Source: Paenibacillus glycinis
GTDB lineage: Bacteria > Bacillota > Bacilli > Paenibacillales > Paenibacillaceae
DNA: 64,000 bases
Assembly (NCBI RefSeq): GCF_009909185.1
Contig: NZ_JAAAMV010000005.1
Span: forward strand, 124,001 to 188,000
Direction: 5' to 3'
Under the pieces are notes generated by a model. It made no database searches, was not told where the DNA came from, and worked only from the letters and a program-made list of their open reading frames with translations. Shown here piece by piece: positions 8,299 to 15,642 of the stretch. The translations under genes were made by a program, and so were the position numbers. Within the stretch, counting starts at the first letter, position 1; each line of letters begins with the position of its first letter.

Positions 8299-10131
8299 TC
8301 ATTGACCTCCTATCCCTTGCGTCAGGTCCGCCTTGCCGAGCTTGACCGCCACGGCGTACACCGCGACGACGATGGCGATGATGATCATCAGGATCACGTT
8401 GGTCAGCTGCTCGTAGCACTTCTCCGCGTAATAGAAGGTGAGCGTCGTCAGCGTCTCGGTCCGCGGCGTGACGAGCATGATGATCAGCTCCATCTCCTTC
8501 ATCGCGCCGATGAACACGAGCAGGAACACGGAGACGAGGCTTTTGCGGTTCAGCGGCAGCAGGATCCGGCGGAACCGCGTCAGCCACGAGGCGCCGCCGA
8601 GCTGCGCGGCCTCCTCGAGCTCCGTGCCGATCTGCATCATCGCGGCGCTGCCCGCTTTGACGGTGAACGGCAGCTCCTTCACGACGGTGATCAGAATGAG
8701 CAGCCCGATCGTGCCGTAGAGCGCCGGGATGAACAAGGTCGGCTTGGCGAACATCGAGATGTACAGCTCGGAGAGCGAGACGCCCGGAATGAGGTACGGC
8801 AGGAACGAGACCTGATCCACCGCCCGCCCGAGCCAGGACTGCCTGCCCCGCGCCACGATATAGCCGAGCACCAGCCCGGTCACGGACGCCACGACGGACG
8901 CCGCCCCCGCGATATAGAGCGAGTTCTTGAGCGCGAGCAGGAAGATCGGGTTCTGCATGACGCCCTTCTCCCCCGTGTTGATGTCCGGGTCGGAGCCGCC
9001 CCACCAATAATGCGTCGTGAAATTGCTTAGTCTGTAGACGCCTTCCTTCAGCATGAACGATTGCGCCAGCAGCACGAGCAGCGGCACGACGGCGACCGCC
9101 GCCATGATCAGCGCCGCCGCCGTCGCCGCCGGGAATCGCCACGGGCCGAGCGGCGTCAGCCTCCGCGCGCTGCCCTTGCCGGTCACGGTCACGAAGCTTC
9201 GCCGGCGTCCGACGGCCCGCTGGTTCAGGTAGATCGTCAGCATGGAGATGAGCATCAGCGTCAGGCTGAGCACGTTCGCCTCCGTCGTGAGCCGCGAACG
9301 CATGCTGGAATACAGCATGGTCGAGATCATGTAGAAATTGACGGGCGTGCCGAGCAGCGCCGGCACCCCGTACGAACTGATCGCCTTCGTGAAGATCAGG
9401 ATGAACCCCGACAGGATCGAGGGCAGCACGAGCGGCATGACGATTCGCCGCAGGACGGTCAGCCGCCTCGCCCCCGCCACGCTCGCCGCTTCCTCGAGCT
9501 GGCTGTTCATCGAGCTGAGCGCGGCGCCGACGATCAGGAAGAAGAACACGCTGTCGTGAATCGACAGGGAGATCACGATCGGCACGAACCCGTACGACAG
9601 CCAGTCGGGCGGCGACACGTGGAGCAGCGACTGCAGGATGCCGGGCGTCCCGCCGATCTTGCCGTTCTTGAAGAACGTCAGCCATGCCTGCGACAGGATC
9701 CAGGCCGGGAGCAGGTACGGGATGACCGCGAGGAACGAGATCGTCCGCTTGAGCGGGATGTCCGTCCGCGTCACGAGCCACGCCAGGCTGCACCCGATGA
9801 CCAGCGAGAGCGCCGAGACGGTCGCGCCGACGGCCAGCGAGTTCAGGATCGGCTTGTAGAACAGCGACGCGCTCATGTCGCTGGCCAGCACGCGGGTCCA
9901 ATGGTACAGCGTGAAATGGCCGGGGTTCGCGGCGCCCGTCAGGCGGACGTCCTGCTGCCGCCAGACGAACGTCGTGTACGCGATTTTCAGAACGGGCCAG
10001 ACGATCGTATAGGCCAAAAAGAGAAGGGCTGCAGCCCCGATCGAATGAACGGGATTACGCAGCCAATTCAAGGTTCGGTTATGCAGCCGCGTCCGGTGAC
10101 GGCGGCCCTCCGGCGCCGGTATGTTCGCCAA
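8299..10131 (-). CDS. ABC transporter permease, two membrane domains fused (FbpB type)
   Basis: About 610 residues with two BPD_transp_1 units in one chain. The first has its EAA loop at LEEAASVAGARRLTVLRRI and the second at LEEAAQLGGASWLTRFRRI, each in a block of about six membrane helices. This doubling is typical of Fe3+- and 2-aminoethylphosphonate-type importers. The longest frame begins with GTG at 10143, but GGTGGAG sits well for the TTG at 10131 (MANIPAPEG), so I use that start with moderate confidence. It is the second gene of the operon, directly after the binding protein. Confidence 0.9.
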   Translation of the reverse strand: MANIPAPEGRRHRTRLHNRTLNWLRNPVHSIGAAALLFLAYTIVWPVLKIAYTTFVWRQQDVRLTGAANPGHFTLYHWTRVLASDMSASLFYKPILNSLAVGATVSALSLVIGCSLAWLVTRTDIPLKRTISFLAVIPYLLPAWILSQAWLTFFKNGKIGGTPGILQSLLHVSPPDWLSYGFVPIVISLSIHDSVFFFLIVGAALSSMNSQLEEAASVAGARRLTVLRRIVMPLVLPSILSGFILIFTKAISSYGVPALLGTPVNFYMISTMLYSSMRSRLTTEANVLSLTLMLISMLTIYLNQRAVGRRRSFVTVTGKGSARRLTPLGPWRFPAATAAALIMAAVAVVPLLVLLAQSFMLKEGVYRLSNFTTHYWWGGSDPDINTGEKGVMQNPIFLLALKNSLYIAGAASVVASVTGLVLGYIVARGRQSWLGRAVDQVSFLPYLIPGVSLSELYISMFAKPTLFIPALYGTIGLLILITVVKELPFTVKAGSAAMMQIGTELEEAAQLGGASWLTRFRRILLPLNRKSLVSVFLLVFIGAMKEMELIIMLVTPRTETLTTLTFYYAEKCYEQLTNVILMIIIAIVVAVYAVAVKLGKADLTQGIGGQ

Positions 10132-10155
10132 TGCTCTCTCCACCCTTGCCGTGAA

Positions 10156-11427
10156 TTACTTTTGCTTGATCCAGAAGTCGCGCACCTTCGGCGCGGTATT
10201 GTACAGCGCTTCGCCGTCGAACGCCCACAGGTTCAGCGATTCGTACGGAATGTCGTTCTTCGTCTGCACGTCGGAACGCGGCACCCACGAGCCCACTTGG
10301 TTGAACGGATCGAGTCCCGCTCCCTTGCCGTCGGTCTCGCCCATCATCCAGCGGACGAACAGCTTCGCGGCCGCCTCGTGCGGCGCTTTGTTCGCGAGGA
10401 AGAAGTAGCCGGAATCCGGCACGGACGTCTTCGGCTTGATGTCGTAGATCGGCTGAATCGTCCAGCCGTTCTCTTCGTTCTTGGAGACGTCGCCCGATAC
10501 CGCGAGTCCGACCGCGTCTCTGTCCGCCTTGCCGATCGCGTCGAGTACGTCGTCGCTGCCCTTGAGCACGATCAGACCGTTGTCGAACAGTTCCTGGATG
10601 TATTCGTAGCCGGCGTTTTCGGTGCCGTGCAGCTCGATGTCCTTGCCGAACTTCTCTTTGTACGCGGCGGCCATGTCGTCGCTGTTGACGACCATCGTCG
10701 TGAACAAATCCATGAACGCCGGCGAGCTGAGCGGATCGGCCGTGTATACTTTGCCTTTGAATTCCGGCGTCGTGAGGTCCCACCAGTTCTTCACGGGCAC
10801 TTCCGCGTAATGCTTGGCATTATAGAAGATCGTCCGGAATTCCACGTAGTTGGCATAGGCTTCCGCTTGGGTGCGGTACGGCTCGTCCACCATCGGGGCG
10901 ATGTCCGCCGGCAAATATTTGAGGTAGCGTCCCGGCTTGACCATCTCTTCCTCGACCGCGCCGCTCACTTCCTTCGTGATGATGACGTCGGGGTTGAACT
11001 GGCCCGCGTCCTGCTCCTTGGTCACCTTGTCCAGGATCTCGTCGGATTTGACCTTGCTCACTTCGACCTTGATCTCGGGATATTGCTTCATGAACGTCTC
11101 GGCGGCGTCGTTGGCGCGTCCGGACGTGGAGTATACGATGAGCTTGCCTTCTTCCTTCGCTTTGGCGTACAGGGCGTCGGCCGAATCCGCCGAGGCCGAA
11201 GCGTCCGCCGCGTTGCCGCCGGCGTTCCCCGCCGCGTCGTTGCCGGCTGCCGCCGTTTCGTTCGCCGCTTGTCCGCCAGCGTTCGCGCTTGCGTTATTGC
11301 CGCCGCTTGCGTTCGCGCCGTCGGCATCGTTCGTTTGGCCGCAGGCCGTCAGGATCAGAATCGCGGATGCGAGCACGAGCGCCGCCTTCGCGGGCTTATT
11401 CGTATGTAGCCGGTTTAACATGTTCAT
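10156..11427 (-). CDS. Extracellular solute-binding lipoprotein (AfuA/FbpA-PhnS type)
   Basis: 423-residue lipoprotein. A signal peptide ends in the lipobox LILTACGQ (Cys near residue 29), followed by an Ala/Asn/Gly-rich linker of about 50 residues and a periplasmic-binding fold starting KLIVYSTSG. This family includes Fe3+ and 2-aminoethylphosphonate receptors. It is the first gene of the RpiR-linked operon, and GGAGG lies 5 nt before the ATG. With a PHP hydrolase and a phosphosugar-sensing regulator downstream, a phosphorylated organic ligand is more likely than iron. That is inference. Confidence 0.9.
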   Translation of the reverse strand: MNMLNRLHTNKPAKAALVLASAILILTACGQTNDADGANASGGNNASANAGGQAANETAAAGNDAAGNAGGNAADASASADSADALYAKAKEEGKLIVYSTSGRANDAAETFMKQYPEIKVEVSKVKSDEILDKVTKEQDAGQFNPDVIITKEVSGAVEEEMVKPGRYLKYLPADIAPMVDEPYRTQAEAYANYVEFRTIFYNAKHYAEVPVKNWWDLTTPEFKGKVYTADPLSSPAFMDLFTTMVVNSDDMAAAYKEKFGKDIELHGTENAGYEYIQELFDNGLIVLKGSDDVLDAIGKADRDAVGLAVSGDVSKNEENGWTIQPIYDIKPKTSVPDSGYFFLANKAPHEAAAKLFVRWMMGETDGKGAGLDPFNQVGSWVPRSDVQTKNDIPYESLNLWAFDGEALYNTAPKVRDFWIKQK

Positions 11428-11532
11428 GTTATCCTCCTAAGCGATGGGCGCACGGCCGCATCTGTTTGGTTTTCGTCTCCCTTCATGACTATAGGTCCGG
11501 AATGTAAGAAGCGTATTACGGGAACATTGATT

Positions 11533-11560
11533 TTTGGTAAAAAAATATTTATTTACTAAA
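11533..11560. promoter_or_regulatory. Candidate operator upstream of the binding-protein operon
   Basis: TTTGGTAAA and TTTACTAAA form an inverted repeat with one mismatch around a 10-bp AT-only spacer, in a strongly AT-rich stretch about 105 bp before the lipoprotein start. RpiR-type regulators often bind AT-rich palindromes, so this is a plausible target of the regulator at 5323-6159. Confidence 0.35.
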
Positions 11561-11656
11561 AATAATAATTTTATATCCATTTTATTCATTCCGCATGCCG
11601 CCGCTCCGCCGACGAAACCTCCGAATGACGGCCATCTCCGGACGATAGCGATTTCA

Positions 11657-11685
11657 TTGCTAAAACCGGCGGCCTGGAATACGAT
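11657..11685 (+). promoter_or_regulatory. Candidate sigma-A promoter of yrdB
   Basis: TTGCTA and TACGAT are separated by 17 bp, ending 34 bp before the ATG of the yrdB-like gene, whose ribosome site AAAGGAGGA follows. Confidence 0.45.
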
Positions 11686-11719
11686 TACAATAGGGAAGCC
11701 ATAAAAGGAGGATTTCGGG

Positions 11720-12049
11720 ATGATCCTGATCGATTTGATCTTCTTTCTCTTGGAGCTGTGCGCGCTTGCGGCCTTCTGTTACTGGGGCTTTCATCTGAAG
11801 GGGGCCGAGCATTGGGTGAGGGCGCTGACGGGAATCGGGTCGCCGGTGCTCGTCGCGGTCCTGTGGGGAACCTTCATCGCGCCCAAGGCCTCCATCCCCG
11901 TCTCCGCTTCGATTCGGTTCGTGCTCCAGCTCATCGTCTTCGGCTCGGCCGCCGCCGTCCTGTATCTGTCCGGACAGCATAAGCTGGCCACGTTGTTCCT
12001 GCTCGTCGCGATCGTCGAAGTGGTGCTGTCGCGCGCGTTGAAACGCTAA
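11720..12049 (+). CDS. yrdB: YrdB-family (DUF2568) small membrane protein
   Basis: 109-residue protein with four predicted membrane helices and the family pattern FCYWGFHLKG...WVRALTGIGSPVLVAVLWG. It matches the small YrdB proteins of Bacillus, whose function is unknown. AAAGGAGGA is placed 7 nt before the ATG. The gene stands alone between its own promoter and a bidirectional terminator. Confidence 0.85.
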   Translation: MILIDLIFFLLELCALAAFCYWGFHLKGAEHWVRALTGIGSPVLVAVLWGTFIAPKASIPVSASIRFVLQLIVFGSAAAVLYLSGQHKLATLFLLVAIVEVVLSRALKR

Positions 12050-12078
12050 AAGCCGAACGTCCCGGAGGACGTTCGGCT
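12047..12078 (-). terminator. Intrinsic terminator at the end of czcD, convergent with yrdB
   Basis: A perfect 12-bp stem AGCCGAACGTCC/GGACGTTCGGCT with loop CGGA. On the minus strand it is followed by TTTTAGCG, which suits the czcD transcript. On the plus strand the tail is poorer but may still stop yrdB. Confidence 0.75.
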
Positions 12079-12112
12079 TCCGTTGCTCCCGATCCGGGAG
12101 AGGCGCTGTCGC

Positions 12113-13156
12113 TTAATGTCCGCGACCTTGCTCGCGGTCTTGGTGTTCGTGACCTTGCTGCCCGCCGCCATGCGCATGCTGTTCGTGCTCATGGCCCGAA
12201 TGCCCATGCGCATGCGCCGGCTCCGCGTCGCAGCACAGCATCGTGTCGGCGTGCGGGTGCTTGTCGTCCTCCATCTGCACGGTGCAGTGCCCGATGCCCA
12301 GATGCAGCAGGCGATGCTCGATGTCCCGCAGGATCGTCTGGCTGCGCTCGATCGTCGTCTGGCCGTCCAAGGTCACATGGCAGGACAGCGCGTTTTTGCC
12401 GCTGGTGATGCTCCATACGTGGAGATCGTGCACGGCATGAACGCCGTCCACGGAACGAATCGTGTCGGCGACTTTCCGGATATCGACGTCCTTCGGGGTC
12501 GCTTCCATCAGGATGCGGATCGTCTCGCGGACCAAGCCCACCGCCCCGACCGCGATCAAGAGCGCGATCAATACGCTGAGAATCGGATCGATGACGTACC
12601 AGCCCGTAAAATGAATGATGATCCCGCCGACGATGACCCCCGCCGATGCCGCCGCGTCGCCGAGCATATGCAGCACCGCGCTCTTGACGTTCACGTTGTC
12701 TTCCTTGCTCAGTCCGAGCCCCAGGTACAAATTCATGATCAGCCCGACGCCCGCTCCGATGAACATCCAGGTGCTGCCGACCTCCTGCGGCGATTGGAAC
12801 CGCTGGACGGCCTCCCATAGGATCACGAATGCGATCAAGATCAACGACACTGCGTTAATGAAAGCGGCCAGGATCCCCGAGCGGTGATACCCGAACGTGT
12901 AGCCCTCCGACGGCGCCTTGAGCGACTGGCGCATGGCGTACCAGGACAGCCCGATCGCCGCGATGTCGGTCAGGACATGCCCGGCATCCGACAGCAGCGC
13001 CAGGCTGTGCGAGATGAAGCCCCCGACGAGCTCCACCGCCAGAATGACGAAGCTGAGGAAGAACGCCTGCTTCATTTTGCCGATCGGCGCGTGCGAATGG
13101 AAGACGTCGCCGTGGCCGTGGCCGTGATCATGGCCGTGCGAATGGTTGTGGCTCAT
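12113..13156 (-). CDS. czcD: CzcD-type cation diffusion facilitator (zinc/metal exporter)
   Basis: 347-residue metal/proton antiporter. His-rich ends (HNHSHGHDHGHGHG at the start; a His/Glu-rich tail) flank six membrane helices carrying the two metal-site pairs HVLTD and HMLGD. A cytoplasmic C-terminal domain follows (about 205-300, with DLHVWSI). The open frame extends to a TTG at 13159, but the ATG at 13156 fits AAGGGGAA better. It lies directly downstream of an ArsR-type repressor, so it is a metal-inducible efflux unit, most likely for Zn, Cd or Co. The metal cannot be fixed from sequence. Confidence 0.93.
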   Translation of the reverse strand: MSHNHSHGHDHGHGHGDVFHSHAPIGKMKQAFFLSFVILAVELVGGFISHSLALLSDAGHVLTDIAAIGLSWYAMRQSLKAPSEGYTFGYHRSGILAAFINAVSLILIAFVILWEAVQRFQSPQEVGSTWMFIGAGVGLIMNLYLGLGLSKEDNVNVKSAVLHMLGDAAASAGVIVGGIIIHFTGWYVIDPILSVLIALLIAVGAVGLVRETIRILMEATPKDVDIRKVADTIRSVDGVHAVHDLHVWSITSGKNALSCHVTLDGQTTIERSQTILRDIEHRLLHLGIGHCTVQMEDDKHPHADTMLCCDAEPAHAHGHSGHEHEQHAHGGGQQGHEHQDREQGRGH

Positions 13157-13170
13157 CAACGGATTCCCCT

Positions 13171-13551
13171 TTACTTATGCGAGATATGGGCAAGGCCGGT
13201 CTCGAACAGCGTCAGCACGTGCTCGTCGTCGATGCTGTAATAGACCATGCGGCCGACCTTGCGGCGCTTGATGAGCGCGAGATTTCTCAAGTACCGCAAT
13301 TGATGGGAAATCGAGGACTGGGTCATCTCCAGCACGGCCGCCAGGTCGCAGACGCACATCTCCGCGTGGATCAGCGTGTGCACGATGCGCAGCCGCGTCG
13401 GGTCGCCAAGCGCTTGGTAGAAGCTGGCCATCTTCACGGCCGTATCCTCGTTCAGCTGGATTTTGCTCGCCTCCGCGACCACGTCGTCATGGATGATGGT
13501 CACCTCGCAGAGGTCTTTTGTTTCGTCTTGGTTCGCAACCAGGTTTTCCAT
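13171..13551 (-). CDS. ArsR/SmtB-family metal-responsive repressor
   Basis: 126-residue winged-helix repressor with the MCVCDLAAVLEMTQSSISHQL recognition region (about residues 67-86) and a C-terminal DEHVLTLFETGLAHISH stretch. The latter resembles the alpha-5 Asp/His zinc site of CzrA/SmtB sensors. The frame opens at a GTG (13560), but the ATG at 13551 has CGGGGTG 6 nt upstream and is preferred. It is first gene of an operon with czcD, which starts 15 bp after this gene's stop. A classical operator lies 34 bp upstream, so it should repress itself and czcD until metal binds. Confidence 0.92.
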   Translation of the reverse strand: MENLVANQDETKDLCEVTIIHDDVVAEASKIQLNEDTAVKMASFYQALGDPTRLRIVHTLIHAEMCVCDLAAVLEMTQSSISHQLRYLRNLALIKRRKVGRMVYYSIDDEHVLTLFETGLAHISHK

Positions 13552-13584
13552 GGCCAGCACCCCGAATCGTAATAATTATCATTA

Positions 13585-13608
13585 ATATATGAGCAAGTAT
13601 TCATATAT
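13585..13608. promoter_or_regulatory. ArsR/SmtB-type operator
   Basis: ATATATGA and TCATATAT form a perfect 8-bp inverted repeat around GCAAGTAT. This closely follows the 12-2-12 consensus of ArsR/SmtB operators (ATATGA-ca...TTCATAT) and sits just upstream of the arsR-type gene. Confidence 0.8.
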
Positions 13609-13786
13609 GGAGTGTAGCATAACGGAGGCTTGGCGTTCAAGAATGACGGGGCGATCCGCGCGCGGTTATTTTCGACGGGGTCCTGAACGGGGGCCTTCCG
13701 CGCATACGGAAATGGCTTGCAGCGCACATCGCGCCGCGAAGCCATTTTTGCGTATTCGGACGGCATCGCCGCCGCGTCGGCGATGC

Positions 13787-14632
13787 TCACAAGGATAAAG
13801 AGAGCCGCCGGATGAGCTCGGCCTGCGTAAACGGCCGCTTCCTCCCCCAGCGCTTCACGCGAACGAGGTAAGGGCTGGCGGGGTTCTTGCGGTGGTAAAA
13901 GCCGGGCACGCGCATGACGCGGGCGAGGTCCGTGATTTTGGGATCGGAGTTGAACTTGCGGACGAGCGCCTGCTGGATGGAGACGAACCGGCCGATCGTC
14001 CCTTTGCGGACGGGCCAATAGATGTGGAAGCCGTTCTTGGTTTCGACGATCATCGCGCCGCGGACGCGCTTCCGGTGCTTGGCGAGAAACTTCCGTTTCA
14101 GCTGCCTCACCCTGCGCCTGCCCCGCTGGGCGAGCAGCCGGTAACGTCCCTGCCCGGTGAGCGTCACCGTGACCGATTCGACCTGCTCCACGGGATCCGC
14201 CTGCAGCTCCTGCATGCGGCGCTCCGCCTCCTCGCTCGTCGACAGCCATTCGGCGATTTTATTGAGGTCGACGTCGATGAAATGCGCGCGAACCGCCTGG
14301 AAGTCGCCGCCCGCCTGCTTCCGATGGTTCACGGTCATGAACACCGCGTAGCCGGCGTCGTTTTTGCGCATCAGCGGCACGGGCTTATTGGTACGGGTTA
14401 GCAGCGTAATCCGCGACAGCCGGCGCTCCAGCTGGTTCATCGGCTTATGCAGCGTCATCGCCCGCGCCTTGCTCCGCGAGACGGGCAGGACGGGCTTGCG
14501 CGCCATCGTGTCGTGGACGAGCGTAAAAAACAGCGTCTGGCTTCTCTTGCAGCCGAGCTTCCTGATAAATTGCCGGAATTGGCGGGAACGCAGCTGCATG
14601 CGGCTGGCATGCAGGTGCAATCGCTGCTCCAC
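13787..14632 (-). CDS. Stand-alone archaeo-eukaryotic primase/RepB-like primase domain protein
   Basis: 281-residue protein with prim-pol (AEP) signatures: hydrophobic strand then FIDVD (D120, D122) as motif I, NGFHIYW (H203) as motif II, and ITDLARVMRVPGFYHRK (D235 and the Arg/Pro/Gly/Asn-Lys block) as motif III. It has no helicase, zinc finger or other domain. The GTG at 14632 is chosen because AGAGGG stands about 10 nt upstream; the longer frame beyond it overlaps the next gene antisense-like and looks non-coding. Basic patches (QRGRRRVRQLKRKF, KHRKRVRG) suggest nucleic-acid binding. No replication or mobile genes adjoin. Role (primer synthesis, repair, phage defence) is unknown. Confidence 0.7.
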   Translation of the reverse strand: MEQRLHLHASRMQLRSRQFRQFIRKLGCKRSQTLFFTLVHDTMARKPVLPVSRSKARAMTLHKPMNQLERRLSRITLLTRTNKPVPLMRKNDAGYAVFMTVNHRKQAGGDFQAVRAHFIDVDLNKIAEWLSTSEEAERRMQELQADPVEQVESVTVTLTGQGRYRLLAQRGRRRVRQLKRKFLAKHRKRVRGAMIVETKNGFHIYWPVRKGTIGRFVSIQQALVRKFNSDPKITDLARVMRVPGFYHRKNPASPYLVRVKRWGRKRPFTQAELIRRLSLSL

Positions 14633-14691
14633 GGAATCACATCCCTCTGAATTAGGCTGACGACACGCGCCTTTAACGATCTTAAACAATC

Positions 14692-15642
14692 TTATTCGGC
14701 CGCGATGCCGCCCGTGTGGTCGCCCGTACCCGTAATCAGGGGAGAACCGGTTATTCGCCGATCCTCTTCCGCCTGCTTCCGCTTCAGCTCCACGAGCAGC
14801 GCGTGCAGCTGCTCCGTCGCCAGCCCGTGGAGGACGAGACGGAAGCCGGCGCGCAGCGTCGTCAGCGGCACCATCGGGTGCTTGTTGTTGATCAGGGCGA
14901 GCCGGTCGTTGCTGCCGACGATTTTGGAAGCCAGGATGCCGATCGTCTCGTCCAGCTGCAGCGAATTGGTCGCGCGCCAGAAATCGTTGTCGGTCAGGAA
15001 CAGCTGGTACACCGGCGTGAAGCACTCGATGGCCGTCGTCAGGTCCATGAAATTGGTCCAGCGCCTCGGCATGGGCTCGATCGGAATCGGCGTCGACGTG
15101 ATGCCGTCGAAATTCAGCCGCTCCCGCTTCGTCACCTCGATGCCTTTGCTTTGCAGCTCGCGGTTCAGGTTGATGACGAAATTGTACAGGTTGAGGTCAT
15201 GGACCAGGAACAGCTCCTCCTTCACCGGCTCCAGATTCGTCGGCTTCAGCGGACGGAGCGGAATGTCCGCGTCCGGCACGTTGTCGCGAATGAACCGCAG
15301 CACCTCCGAGCCCAGGTAGAAATGCCGCAAAATCATGGTGTTGGCGCTCGGGCTGACGAACGTCCGCATGCCCAGGTACAGCACCCGGTGCAGCAGCTTG
15401 GAGGACGTGAGCGCCTTCGGCACGACAATTTTGTATACCTGCAGCAGCATGATGAGCAGCCGCGCGAACGGCCGCAGCACGGGCAGCAGAAACTGCCGCG
15501 AACGGCTGGCGCAGTCCCGCAGGTACGCCGCCTTCGCCTCCTCGTCGAACGGGATGCTCCGGTCGAGGAAGATCGCCAGAAACGGATTGGGATCGCCGCT
15601 GTCATGCGGCATCCGGTCGAAATAGTCCTTGTCGCTCATCAT
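14692..15642 (-). CDS. Unrecognised membrane-associated protein coupled to KASIII fusion gene
   Basis: 316 residues; I do not recognise the family with confidence (it may match an uncharacterised DUF). A hydrophobic stretch at about 48-74 (VLRPFARLLIMLLQVYKIVV) and a second near 100-115 suggest membrane contact without a classical multi-pass layout. Later it contains HDLNLYNFVINLNREL and MDLTTAIECFTPVYQLF. The ATG at 15642 overlaps the upstream stop (ATGA), so it is made together with the ketosynthase fusion and probably acts on the same lipid. The C-terminus is polar and Lys/Arg/Glu-rich. Hydroxylase, acyltransferase or carrier roles are all possible; no catalytic motif is clear. Confidence 0.75.
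   Translation of the reverse strand: MMSDKDYFDRMPHDSGDPNPFLAIFLDRSIPFDEEAKAAYLRDCASRSRQFLLPVLRPFARLLIMLLQVYKIVVPKALTSSKLLHRVLYLGMRTFVSPSANTMILRHFYLGSEVLRFIRDNVPDADIPLRPLKPTNLEPVKEELFLVHDLNLYNFVINLNRELQSKGIEVTKRERLNFDGITSTPIPIEPMPRRWTNFMDLTTAIECFTPVYQLFLTDNDFWRATNSLQLDETIGILASKIVGSNDRLALINNKHPMVPLTTLRAGFRLVLHGLATEQLHALLVELKRKQAEEDRRITGSPLITGTGDHTGGIAAE

Noticed and set aside
14633..15025. Upstream extension of the primase-like frame to 15025
   Set aside because: Overlaps the well-supported gene at 14692-15642 on the same strand and has shadow-like composition; GTG at 14632 has its own ribosome site.
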